A DNA stretch of 33,530 nucleotides. Origin: Lentilactobacillus sp. Marseille-Q4993. Its GTDB lineage: Bacteria > Bacillota > Bacilli > Lactobacillales > Lactobacillaceae. Both the position numbers and the translations under genes were made by a program. The stretch is from positions 1-33,530 of the forward strand of contig NZ_CATNVB010000026.1 in NCBI RefSeq assembly GCF_951230165.1, read 5' to 3'. Positions 13,842-21,395 of the stretch are shown here, one piece after another; position 1 is the first letter of the stretch, and the number at the start of each line of letters is the position of its first letter. Under the pieces are notes generated by a model. The model saw only the letters and a list, made by a program, of their open reading frames with translations, was not told the origin of the DNA and did no database searches.

Positions 13842-15362
13842 ATGTTTCAACTTCATCCTTATCAACAAGAATTAGTCAACGAAGCGAGAAGTAAACTCGC
13901 TGATGGCAATAAATCGGTTTGTATCGTCAGTCCAGCAGGGTCTGGCAAGTCAGTCATAATTGCTGAAATTGCACGGCGAACAGTGCAGAAAGGCGGACAA
14001 GTTTTGTTCATTGTCCACCGGAAAGAATTAGTTGACCAAATTACAGCTTCATTCAAACAGCAAGATGTCGATTTGCATCATTGCACGATTATGACGGTCA
14101 TCAAAGTCAGAAATCGACTAGGCAAAATCCCCAAGCCAAATCTAATTATCACGGATGAATCTCATCATAGTTTGGCTAAGACGTACAAACAAATCTATGA
14201 CTACTATGCTGACGTGGTGCGGTTAGGATTTACCGCAACTCCGTGGAGAATGAACGGCAATGGACTAGGGGAAATCTATGATGAGATGGTAACGGGCAAA
14301 TCGGTGAAATGGTTGATCGAGCATCATTATTTAGCCCCCTTCAAATATTATTCAGTCAGCAACGTTGACCGGAACAAATTGAAGCGTTCCTCAACTGGTG
14401 ATTACACTAGCTCATCAATCAATAACGCTATGAGTAAGACCGTTTTCGGTGATGTGGTAGAGAAGTACCAAAAATTAGCTAACGACCAGCAGGCGGTCTT
14501 ATATGCCCATAGCGTAGAGTATTCCAATCTTTATGCTGAAGAGTTCCAAAAGCATGGTATCAACGCAATTCATGTAGATGCTCAAACGCCGACTAAACAA
14601 CGCAATCAAATCATGAGTGAATTTAAAGCTGGCAAAATCAAAGTTCTCTGCAATGTGGACCTTATCTCAGAAGGCTTCAATATCCCTGAAGTGCCAGTTG
14701 TGATGCTATTAAGGCCGACTAAGTCATTAGTCATCTACATTCAACAAGCTATGCGCGGGATGCGGTACCGGCCTGGCAAAGTAGCCATCATTATTGATCA
14801 GGTAGCTAATGCATATGAGTTTGGCGCCTTACCCGACAATGACTGGGAATGGTCACTAGAAGGACGGGCAAAGTCGGCTAAAGCCCGAACAGTGTCAGAA
14901 TGTGAGTTCTGTCATGCCACTTTTTATAGTGATGAATGGATCACATCCACGAATGAAGAGACCCACCGGATGATTAAGATTTGTCCTGAGTGTGGCCGTG
15001 AAAAGCCCGTCTTGCCTCAAGACCGTGATGGCAGTAAACGGGTTCAAGATGCTAAATTAGTGGACCTAGCAACCAAGCAAGGTCGACTCAATCTACTGGC
15101 TAATAAACGGCCAAGACGACAACGCTCATTGTGGACGATCTACCAAGTGTTAGATGCTCAGAAACAAACTGGCGCAGCAAATGTCAAATATCCGATGCAA
15201 CGAGCGTTGCATATTCGGTTAGACCAAGAACCAACGATAGCGGAAACGGAATTAGTTTCGTTTGCGGACCATTTGCAAATGCCTGTCAGTAGAGTGATGT
15301 TTTCCTATCACAACGCATTGAAAAAGCACCAACAACCAACAACTAAATTATTTAATTTCTAG
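13842..15362 (+). CDS. Superfamily 2 DEAD/DEAH-box helicase
   Basis: 506 aa. N-terminal HPYQQELV, Walker A SPAGSGKS (30-37), motif II TDESHH (DExH variant), motif III GFTATPWRMNG, motif VI QQAMRGMRYRPGK. A C-terminal zinc-finger pair CEFC...CPEC (about 350-390) is followed by a basic region. It resembles the phage ERCC3/RAD25-type helicases of lactobacillus phages, which unwind DNA in replication. ATG at 13842 gives better spacing from AGAGGTG than ATG at 13833, which overlaps the previous stop. Confidence 0.9.
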   Translation: MFQLHPYQQELVNEARSKLADGNKSVCIVSPAGSGKSVIIAEIARRTVQKGGQVLFIVHRKELVDQITASFKQQDVDLHHCTIMTVIKVRNRLGKIPKPNLIITDESHHSLAKTYKQIYDYYADVVRLGFTATPWRMNGNGLGEIYDEMVTGKSVKWLIEHHYLAPFKYYSVSNVDRNKLKRSSTGDYTSSSINNAMSKTVFGDVVEKYQKLANDQQAVLYAHSVEYSNLYAEEFQKHGINAIHVDAQTPTKQRNQIMSEFKAGKIKVLCNVDLISEGFNIPEVPVVMLLRPTKSLVIYIQQAMRGMRYRPGKVAIIIDQVANAYEFGALPDNDWEWSLEGRAKSAKARTVSECEFCHATFYSDEWITSTNEETHRMIKICPECGREKPVLPQDRDGSKRVQDAKLVDLATKQGRLNLLANKRPRRQRSLWTIYQVLDAQKQTGAANVKYPMQRALHIRLDQEPTIAETELVSFADHLQMPVSRVMFSYHNALKKHQQPTTKLFNF

Positions 15363-15373
15363 GAGGAAATACA

Positions 15374-15886
15374 ATGAGTTTTAAAATCGATTATTCAAAA
15401 ATTAGTGATACTAACGTGCAAGATGGTGATTATGAAGTATTGATCAGCAAAGTTGAGGAGGGTGCTAACCCTAATACGGGTTCTGAATATGTCAACTTTG
15501 ATATGGTGATTCGCAATGATATCGCTGACCAAAAGTTTCAAAATGCCCACGTCTTTTATCGGGTCTATCGGAATAAACAAACTGGGGAATATCCAGACAG
15601 CATGATTTTCCAAGTGGCAAAAGCTGCCGGTATGAATGACGGTAAACAATACAATTCTTTTGAAGAATTCATGAATGATATGGCTGGCAAACCATTGAAG
15701 GTACGGGTCAAAAACGAAACGTCTGATTACAAAGGTAAGACCTATGAGAATTTGAATGTTAAACGGTGGGGCATAACGCATTACCCAGACGTTCAACACC
15801 AATGGCCAACCGATATGCAACCTCAATCAGCAACTAAGAATACGGATGATGCGATCACCATTGATGATGAAGAGATGCCATTTTAA
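15374..15886 (+). CDS. DUF669 protein, probable phage SSB-like factor
   Basis: 170 aa. The first ~140 residues are beta-rich (DGDYEVLISKVEEG, FQNAHVFYRVYRN, GKTYENLNVKRWG) as in DUF669, which is found in phage replication modules. The C-terminus is a disordered acidic tail ending IDDEEMPF, like the DDDIPF tip through which bacterial SSBs recruit partners. It is therefore likely to bind single-stranded DNA and contact the neighbouring ATPase or helicase. AGGAGG precedes ATG. Confidence 0.85.
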   Translation: MSFKIDYSKISDTNVQDGDYEVLISKVEEGANPNTGSEYVNFDMVIRNDIADQKFQNAHVFYRVYRNKQTGEYPDSMIFQVAKAAGMNDGKQYNSFEEFMNDMAGKPLKVRVKNETSDYKGKTYENLNVKRWGITHYPDVQHQWPTDMQPQSATKNTDDAITIDDEEMPF

Positions 15887-15904
15887 CCAGGAGGTTAATC
15901 GCGT

Positions 15905-18250
15905 ATGTATGAAAAGGTCCCAACTGAACTAAAAAAATTGACCCGTTGGGGATGTTTCAAAAAAATCTGGAAGCCTGAACGCAAAAAATATACCAAGATA
16001 CCGATTGACCCCCATACCGGTAGAGGAGGCAAAAGTAATGATGAACAAACTTGGACAGACTTTGATACCGCCGTAGCGGCGGTTAGCCGTTTGCACCTAG
16101 ACGGCTTAGCTTTTTATTTCAAACCGCCGTACATCGGCATTGACGTGGATAACGTTTCGGATGAGATCGAAGAGTACACCCACGGGGATTCAGATAACAT
16201 CGTTAGCGATTTTATGAACCATACGAATAGTTACACCGAGATATCCTTATCCGGCAAAGGAATTCATATTATCGTCAAGGGCAAGATTCCTGGCGATAAG
16301 CGGCGTCATAAAAACTGTGAAATGTACGAAAATGGTCGCTTCTTTGCGTTTACGGGTAATTTCTTTGGAAATCCCAAAAATAGTTTGATTCGGGAAGTTA
16401 GCGTGGACTATCTCTATCGAAAATATATCGCCCCTGAAAATAAGGTGGTTGATTTATTTGAGGCTACTCCAGTGAACCCACCGCGCATCAATGACCTATC
16501 GACTAATGAGATCATCAAAGCAGCCGCTAACAGCAAAAGTGGTGAGCGGTTCATCCGTTTATATCGAGGTGAATGGTCAGGTTTGTACGAAAGCCAATCA
16601 GAAGCGGATATCGCTTTTGCTAATGACTTAGCTTTTTGGACCGCCAAAGATTTTGCCAAGATGGATGATATCTTCCGCAGTTCTGGTTTGATGCGCAATA
16701 AATACGACGAGAAACATGGTAAAACCACCTATGGCGTGGGTATCTTAAACAAGGCCATTGCGGACACGACGCACACGTATCAGCCTAAAGATAAACCGAA
16801 AGATGATTTTTACTTATCGATTCCAGGAGTCAATCAGCCACGTCAGAAGAAAGCTAAGGCCAAAATCTATTCCTATGATGACACCGGTAATGCGCAACGA
16901 TTCTATGACCGATTCCATAAAATTGCCAAGTATGACACCATCAACCGCAAATTCATGTATTTTGATGGGCAAATTTGGAACGAAGACAATAAATTCGTGG
17001 TTGCACGGTTATTTGATAAGGTCGTTGACCAATTAGCCGAGGAACCGCTCCATTCGATCCCTGGCAAAGAGGACGATGAAGAAGCCGCCCAACAAGCCCG
17101 TGGTAAGTTTATTCGCAAATCGCGGCAGAATGCTGGTAAAACTTCGGCGCTCAAAGAAATCGAAAAATTGATACCAGTAACGCCAGAGGAATTTGATCAA
17201 GAGTTGAATATCCTCAATACCCAGAGTGGTTATGTTGACCTCTCCAATGGAGAGTTACATGAAACGACTTATAAAAATCATTTCACGAAAATCACCAAAG
17301 CTGAGTATTCACCCACGGCAGAAGCTGATGCCTGGCAACAGTTCTTACACCAGATATTTTTGGGCAATGATGAGCTGATCGAGTACATGCAAAAGCTAGT
17401 CGGTTACGCGTTGACCGGTACGATGAAGGAACAACTGTTTATTGTCTTACACGGTAAAGGTGATATCGATAACGGGGCCAATGGTAAATCGGTGTTTGTC
17501 GAAACTTTACGGCAAGTGTTTGGTGATTATGCCATCAATATCAAACCTGAAGTTTTATTGGTTAATAAATACGGTACGGCTGATAGTGCCACGTTATCCA
17601 CTCTAGCTCAGATGAAAGGAGCACGTTTTGTAGCCACGTCAGAAACTGAAGATGGTGCGCGGTTATCAGAATCTTTAATCAAAAGGCTGACTGGTGGGGA
17701 AGCAATCACCGCTAAGAAGTTATACGCGGAGCCGTTTACCTTTATGCCGACTGGCACGATATTCATGTCTACGAACAATAAACCCATTATCCGCGGGATG
17801 GATCATGGTATTTGGCGCCGGTTAGTATTTATCCCATTCCTAGCTAGTATTCCTGAATCTCAAAAAGATACTTCTTTAACCGATAAGCTCCTTAGAGAAC
17901 GCAATGGCATTCTCAACTGGGCCGTTGATGGGGCGTTGATGTATCAAAAAGATGGTTTAAACCCGCCTCATCAAGTACAAGCTGAAAAAGAGAGCTATCG
18001 TGGGGAAATGGATACCGTGGGCCAATTCTTGTCTGAGTCGGCAGTGTTTGATAAATCATATCGCACGTCGTTTGCGGATATTGCCCTAGCTTGGGATGAG
18101 TGGGAACACATCCACGGTACGAATATGAGCAAGAATAAATTGAATCGTGAACTTGGTAATCGGTATGAGCGTTATCGCACTAACCAAGAACGGGGGTTTA
18201 TTGGTTTTAAAATAAAATCCAATCAAAACCATAAGAAATACAATTTTTAA
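15905..18250 (+). CDS. Primase-polymerase/helicase fusion (D5/P4 family)
   Basis: 781 aa. The N-terminal AEP primase-like domain (about 1-180) has the metal site IGIDVDN (D79, D81 region), SLSGKGIHIIVKG and a MYENGRFFAFTG strand. A middle linker and a D5-N region follow. The C-terminal SF3/P4-type helicase has Walker A GANGKS near 523, TSETEDG (Walker B region), and sensor TGTIFMSTNNKP with the arginine region GIWRRLVFIPF. It would open the origin and make primers. The putative origin starts directly after its stop. AGGAGG precedes ATG. Confidence 0.9.
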   Translation: MYEKVPTELKKLTRWGCFKKIWKPERKKYTKIPIDPHTGRGGKSNDEQTWTDFDTAVAAVSRLHLDGLAFYFKPPYIGIDVDNVSDEIEEYTHGDSDNIVSDFMNHTNSYTEISLSGKGIHIIVKGKIPGDKRRHKNCEMYENGRFFAFTGNFFGNPKNSLIREVSVDYLYRKYIAPENKVVDLFEATPVNPPRINDLSTNEIIKAAANSKSGERFIRLYRGEWSGLYESQSEADIAFANDLAFWTAKDFAKMDDIFRSSGLMRNKYDEKHGKTTYGVGILNKAIADTTHTYQPKDKPKDDFYLSIPGVNQPRQKKAKAKIYSYDDTGNAQRFYDRFHKIAKYDTINRKFMYFDGQIWNEDNKFVVARLFDKVVDQLAEEPLHSIPGKEDDEEAAQQARGKFIRKSRQNAGKTSALKEIEKLIPVTPEEFDQELNILNTQSGYVDLSNGELHETTYKNHFTKITKAEYSPTAEADAWQQFLHQIFLGNDELIEYMQKLVGYALTGTMKEQLFIVLHGKGDIDNGANGKSVFVETLRQVFGDYAINIKPEVLLVNKYGTADSATLSTLAQMKGARFVATSETEDGARLSESLIKRLTGGEAITAKKLYAEPFTFMPTGTIFMSTNNKPIIRGMDHGIWRRLVFIPFLASIPESQKDTSLTDKLLRERNGILNWAVDGALMYQKDGLNPPHQVQAEKESYRGEMDTVGQFLSESAVFDKSYRTSFADIALAWDEWEHIHGTNMSKNKLNRELGNRYERYRTNQERGFIGFKIKSNQNHKKYNF

Positions 18251-18505
18251 GTGACGCTTAATGACATAAGGTGTCACTGCTATTAACGCTATGGTGCGTA
18301 AGGCTTTCTAACTATTTTAGTGTCATATATGACGTATATCTATATACCCCTTAAAAAAAAAAAAAATAAACATAAATATATATAGTTAATAGGAAAAATC
18401 GTCGAAAAGCGTCATATTTTGGGTAGTTAGTAGCCATAAATGCAGTTATATCAAGGGTTTGACGCGTGACACCTAGTGTCACGATAGGCGTCATTAGAGG
18501 AGGTA
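18251..18505. other. Putative phage replication origin, 255 nt noncoding
   Basis: Between the primase-helicase and the nuclease there is no convincing gene. TGACGC/GTGTCAC-type elements recur: 18251-18277, 18319-18334 (with TCATATATGA), near 18409, and a perfect dyad CGTGACAC-CTA-GTGTCACG at 18465-18483 flanked by outer GACG/CGTC arms. An AT-rich core with 14 consecutive A (18353-18366) and TATA-rich steps lies in the middle, suitable as an unwinding element. Iterons around an AT-rich core beside the primase fit an origin; function is inferred. Confidence 0.55.
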
Positions 18506-18511
18506 AGGAAA

Positions 18512-18823
18512 CTGACAGCAGAACATCAGATTCAAAACGACATTCGCGTCGCCTTATCATCTCGTGGATGTACTATTTTCAGGGCCAATGTTGGCAAAGT
18601 AAAGATGGAAAATGGTCGGTGGTTTGATACCGGCTTGCCGAAGGGCTTTCCTGATCTCTGCGGGTTCCGAAAGAGCGATGGCAAAATGATTTTTATCGAA
18701 GTTAAGAACGAACGAGGCCGTTTACGAGCCGACCAGAAACAATTCGCGGAATTTATCGAACAATATCCCGTCATTTATGGCGTATGTAGGAGTGTAGCAG
18801 ATGCAATCAAGTTAATTGAATAG
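18512..18823 (+). CDS. VRR-NUC nuclease, apparent CTG start
   Basis: 103 aa if started at CTG 18512, which follows GAGGAGGT with a 7-nt gap. VRR-NUC proteins are PD-(D/E)xK nucleases, probably resolving branched phage DNA. The N-terminal part TAEHQIQNDIRVALS, then FRANVGK, is typical for the family and is lost if the first ATG (18605) is used. Catalytic residues are visible in KGFPDLCGF and IFIEVKNERG, followed by DQKQF. No ATG, GTG or TTG lies between 18512 and 18605 in frame. The gene immediately follows the putative origin. Confidence 0.85.
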   Translation: MTAEHQIQNDIRVALSSRGCTIFRANVGKVKMENGRWFDTGLPKGFPDLCGFRKSDGKMIFIEVKNERGRLRADQKQFAEFIEQYPVIYGVCRSVADAIKLIE

Positions 18824-18840
18824 CCATAGGGGGCGATAGT

Positions 18841-19089
18841 ATGAATCTAATGAAATTAGTTAATGAATTAGAGCGGGAGTACGGGTCAATGAGTAAGGTG
18901 CCACCAACTGATATTCGGTTGGCCGAGTTGCATAAATTGAGTGGCCATCCAGACCCAGAGAATAAAGCATTGAACAGCAAGATCGGGTTACTGGTAGCAC
19001 ACGACCTGACTGACATGGAGATTGCTAACGTGCTAAATATATCCGTGGAAGTGGTTCGCAATCGGCGCTATGCCAATAGTAGGTGGTGA
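18841..19089 (+). CDS. Small helix-turn-helix protein, paralogue of the next gene
   Basis: 82 aa. The C-terminal half LLVAHDLTDMEIANVLNISVEVVRNRR is a LuxR/sigma4-like helix-turn-helix. AGGGGG precedes ATG. The N-terminal part (LVNELEREYGS, VPPTDIRLAELHKL) parallels the next gene (LVRQLEQ, YGSVAEIPDDYPGLAAIRKI), so the two arose by duplication. Regulatory function inferred; target unknown. Confidence 0.65.
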   Translation: MNLMKLVNELEREYGSMSKVPPTDIRLAELHKLSGHPDPENKALNSKIGLLVAHDLTDMEIANVLNISVEVVRNRRYANSRW

Positions 19090-19090
19090 C

Positions 19091-19567
19091 ATGGATATGG
19101 TTGACCAACAATTATTGACGTTAGTCAGGCAATTGGAGCAAACGGTGGCTGCTGACTCTGTGTATGGTTCGGTGGCCGAGATTCCGGATGACTATCCAGG
19201 GTTAGCAGCGATTCGCAAAATCACGCGCAAGTATAACCGCCAAGATGGGCGGTTGACGGGTTCCCGTAACGAACGGATCAAGGAGCTATTTTTAGCTGGC
19301 GAAAGTAACGGGGAAATCGCCAAGAAGTTAGATATTTCTATTTCGGTGGTCAAGGGCGTCGTGCGAAAGTTAGGCCCGTCTGGTTTCGAGGCTGTCTACG
19401 ATATTTACAAAGGGCAGACGCTATTATGCTCTGGCACGATAGCTGAAGTGGCGGAACAGTTACAGGTTAAGAATGAAACCGTCCGGTTCTACATCAATTC
19501 GCGAGCCAAGCGGTTCGGCAATCAAACGTGGGGCGTCAGAGTCGGTAGGAGGTTAAAAGATGACTGA
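19091..19567 (+). CDS. Helix-turn-helix protein, longer paralogue
   Basis: 158 aa. A helix-turn-helix in RIKELFLAGESNGEIAKKLD continues with ISISVVKGVVRKLG, and a second short helical motif follows (TIAEVAEQLQVKNETVRFYINS), which itself looks like a HTH. The ATG lies 1 nt after the previous stop, with AGGTGG in range. It overlaps the DUF1642 gene by 8 nt. Probably a phage middle-gene regulator; nothing more specific can be read. Confidence 0.65.
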   Translation: MDMVDQQLLTLVRQLEQTVAADSVYGSVAEIPDDYPGLAAIRKITRKYNRQDGRLTGSRNERIKELFLAGESNGEIAKKLDISISVVKGVVRKLGPSGFEAVYDIYKGQTLLCSGTIAEVAEQLQVKNETVRFYINSRAKRFGNQTWGVRVGRRLKDD

Positions 19568-19958
19568 AAAGGTTAAAGTACCAACGGAATTTGCAGAGTG
19601 GTTACGGAGTAAATGCAGTTTACCCCTTAATGACATTCACAGGAAAATCAGTGTGATTTCGATAATTAACACCGTATATGACAATGTGGCCGCGTTTCCA
19701 GACCCCATTGAGTTACAGAATAGAAATGCTCTGAAATGGATATACCATAACTATGAAACGGCAGTCCGAGCTGTGATAGATGGCTATAAAGTAGAAGATC
19801 CTAAGCAAGGCTTTAAGTTAGCTGATGGTAATTATGTATTGTATTTTGAACTGAGCATTGGTAACAACAAATCTTTTGTCCCTTTAGATAACAAGTACTT
19901 AGCATTCGCTCAAAAGTACTTCAAAGGCGAGGTAGTTACGGAGGATGAAGATGACTAG
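19560..19958 (+). CDS. DUF1642-like phage protein
   Basis: 132 aa. Starts with KVPTEFAEWLRSK, has the region IYHNYETAVRAVIDGYKVE, and ends in YFKGEVVTEDEDD. This matches DUF1642 proteins in lactic acid bacteria phages, where the middle and the YKVE-like segment are conserved. No known biochemical role. Overlaps its neighbours on both sides. Confidence 0.7.
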   Translation: MTEKVKVPTEFAEWLRSKCSLPLNDIHRKISVISIINTVYDNVAAFPDPIELQNRNALKWIYHNYETAVRAVIDGYKVEDPKQGFKLADGNYVLYFELSIGNNKSFVPLDNKYLAFAQKYFKGEVVTEDEDD

Positions 19959-20160
19959 AGAAGAAAGGGTGCTTAGAAAGCTTGAGCAAATCCTTATTAA
20001 TGATATTAAAACAAACTCTGTTCCCGAATATTATGATTTGGAGGATGAAAATCAGATTCGTGCCGATGCAATGAATGACGGAGTAAAAGTTGCTCTGTAT
20101 GAAATTGGTGAATTAATTAAAGAGTTAAAAGGCAAGGTAGTCGAGGAGGACGACAAATAA
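19951..20160 (+). CDS. Small acidic helical protein
   Basis: 69 aa (MTREERVLRKLEQ, ending KGKVVEEDDK). Mostly alpha-helical and charged, without motifs. ATG at 19951 has GGAGG 7 nt upstream; an ATG at 19945 lies closer. It overlaps the previous gene by 8 nt and its stop directly precedes the next ATG. Function unknown. Confidence 0.6.
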   Translation: MTREERVLRKLEQILINDIKTNSVPEYYDLEDENQIRADAMNDGVKVALYEIGELIKELKGKVVEEDDK

Positions 20161-20343
20161 ATGATCGATATCTTAACACAGCAAACATGCCCATATTGCC
20201 AGCATGGTGAGGATATCACCGAAGATAAAAAAACTGGTGTTTCAATCAATGGAAATAAACTACTTATTTTTTATGATTCTGGCATGGTGGCAGATGAAGT
20301 GGCAAGTATCAATTATTGCCCAATGTGTGGGCGGTGCCTATGA
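20161..20343 (+). CDS. Small zinc-ribbon protein
   Basis: 60 aa with CPYC near the N-terminus and CPMC near the C-terminus, about 40 residues apart, a four-Cys zinc ribbon. The start is an ATG directly after the previous stop, with GAGGACG upstream. Similar small Cys4 proteins are common in lactobacillus phage accessory blocks; role unknown. Confidence 0.65.
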   Translation: MIDILTQQTCPYCQHGEDITEDKKTGVSINGNKLLIFYDSGMVADEVASINYCPMCGRCL

Positions 20344-20513
20344 AACACGCAAAATCAAAATATTATATATGGCAGACGTTGGCAGGCATGGTTATCGCCG
20401 GAGTGACGATCACGTTTCTCGCCCTCATCTGCATGGGTATCAGTTACACCAGTCCTCTGCTGGCCGTCCTCCTCTTCGTGGGGGTGCTACTGGGATTGGC
20501 GGTGTTTCTATGA
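20340..20513 (+). CDS. Small two-segment membrane protein
   Basis: 57 aa: basic N-terminus (KHAKSKYY) then two hydrophobic segments (WQTLAGMVIAGVTITFLAL and LLAVLLFVGVLLGLAVFL) around a short SYTS turn. The ATG overlaps the previous stop by 4 nt. Positive-inside reasoning puts the N-terminus in the cytosol. Unknown role; it is not near the lysis module, so a holin call is not supported. Confidence 0.6.
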   Translation: MKHAKSKYYIWQTLAGMVIAGVTITFLALICMGISYTSPLLAVLLFVGVLLGLAVFL

Positions 20514-20722
20514 CGGTTATAGTTCATGCTCACTGGGCGATGGTTGATGAGGCCACCGAGATTTACCTAGTCGGTAAGTTTCTGTACTTCTATCACGTGG
20601 ATGAGGTACCTAACTTTAGGGTCGGTGACCACATCACTAAGGCCGATATTGGGCATCCCTTTAAATGGCAAGGGTGGAGTTGGCAGAATATACCACAGGG
20701 AGCAATTCGTTTATTTAAGTAA
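20510..20722 (+). CDS. Small phage protein, unknown
   Basis: 70 aa starting MTVIVHAHWAMVDEATEIY, with W-rich C-terminus (FKWQGWSWQNIPQGAI). The ATG overlaps the preceding stop (ATGA). No family recognised; the compact beta-rich sequence could be an OB- or SH3-like domain. Confidence 0.6.
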   Translation: MTVIVHAHWAMVDEATEIYLVGKFLYFYHVDEVPNFRVGDHITKADIGHPFKWQGWSWQNIPQGAIRLFK

Positions 20723-20733
20723 GGGAGTATTTT

Positions 20734-21147
20734 ATGGAAAAAGCATTATTTAATTATATCGCTGAGATTATTTCGGACTATCCTGAAACAGACCATTATA
20801 TCAAAGAGCGGGAAGATGAATTAATGAATCAATTCCAAGAATTCAAGGATGAAAATGTTGGCGGTGGCCGTGCTCAGTTCAAACAGAACACGGGCGTTGA
20901 AGATATGGCAATTACCTTATCTGAAGACCGCAAGTTAAATAATTTACGGAGACATGCGATTGCCGTCAAGAAATGTTTGGACACCTCCGATGATACAACT
21001 AATCTGATCATTAAAGAATTGTACTTGCAAAAACATCAATACCTAACCATTGCGGGTGTGGCGGCAAAAGTCTATCTCTCTGACCGAGCAGTTAGAGAAC
21101 GACGAAATCGGTTCTTTGAATCCGTGGCCAAAGAACTAGGCTTATAA
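20734..21147 (+). CDS. ArpU/RinA-type late transcription activator
   Basis: 137 aa. An N-terminal helical part (YIAEIISDYPETDHYIKERE) continues to VGGGRAQFKQNTGVEDMA. A C-terminal helix-turn-helix (LTIAGVAAKVYLSDRAVRERR) follows. This layout, plus its place just before the packaging genes, matches the ArpU/RinA family, which turns on late phage transcription. AAGGGAG precedes ATG. It probably acts at the tandem repeats and weak promoter right after its own stop. Confidence 0.8.
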   Translation: MEKALFNYIAEIISDYPETDHYIKEREDELMNQFQEFKDENVGGGRAQFKQNTGVEDMAITLSEDRKLNNLRRHAIAVKKCLDTSDDTTNLIIKELYLQKHQYLTIAGVAAKVYLSDRAVRERRNRFFESVAKELGL

Positions 21148-21149
21148 CG

Positions 21150-21171
21150 CTTCCGTTTTTCTTCCGTTTTT
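21150..21171. repeat. Tandem 11-bp repeat upstream of the late promoter
   Basis: CTTCCGTTTTT occurs twice head to tail, at 21150-21160 and 21161-21171. The copies sit about 37 to 58 bp before the predicted late start, one helical turn apart, as expected for an activator site. The likely binder is the ArpU/RinA-type protein. Confidence 0.65.
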
Positions 21172-21189
21172 GAGGGTTAATCTGAACTA

Positions 21190-21201
21190 AATTGGTAGTA
21201 T
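21190..21201 (+). promoter_or_regulatory. Candidate late promoter without a -35 box
   Basis: TAGTAT (21196-21201) preceded by TTGG acts as a plausible -10. No -35-like box is found at the proper distance (the nearest TTGAGG is 20 bp away). Dependence on an activator bound to the repeats at 21150-21171 is inferred. Confidence 0.45.
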
Positions 21202-21275
21202 GGAAAATGGCTAAGGGAAGACGTTTTCCAAATATAAAAAATCCCCGATCCGATAAGAAATTGTATTACGTATAT

Positions 21276-21307
21276 AAAAACCTCAGCTAGTTAGCTGGGG
21301 TTTATTT
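21276..21307 (+). terminator. Terminator between late promoter and terS
   Basis: Arms AAACCTCAGCTA (21278-21289) and TAGCTGGGGTTT (21292-21303), followed by TATTTA. A transcript from the late promoter would meet this before terS, so either it leaks, or antitermination is involved, or the main late promoter is further on. Confidence 0.65.
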
Positions 21308-21310
21308 AGT

Positions 21311-21354
21311 AGATACCGGTAGTCGTCATGGTGGTTCGACTCCATCAGTCTGCA
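21311..21354 (+). other. Orphan tRNA 3' half (T-arm plus acceptor strand)
   Basis: A standard T-arm, GGTGG / TTCGACT / CCATC at 21330-21346, has the G53-C61 closing pair and is followed by AGTCTGC and A, a complete 3' acceptor strand. The 5' partner GCAGACT and an anticodon arm are missing upstream. It is a tRNA remnant or a tRNA-like structure before terS. Confidence 0.6.
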
Positions 21355-21395
21355 TTATTAAATCAACCGAATCCAAGGAGGCGTGGTGATATGAC

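Noticed and set aside
15395-15826. 143-codon minus-strand frame over the DUF669 gene
   Set aside because: Mirror frame of a real gene, no start signals.
20204-20509. Upstream extension of the 70-aa protein to a 172-aa frame
   Set aside because: Runs across the zinc-ribbon and membrane genes in another frame; the ATGA overlap at 20510 marks the real start.
20340-20513. Holin
   Set aside because: Two membrane segments fit, but the gene sits in the middle accessory block with no endolysin nearby.
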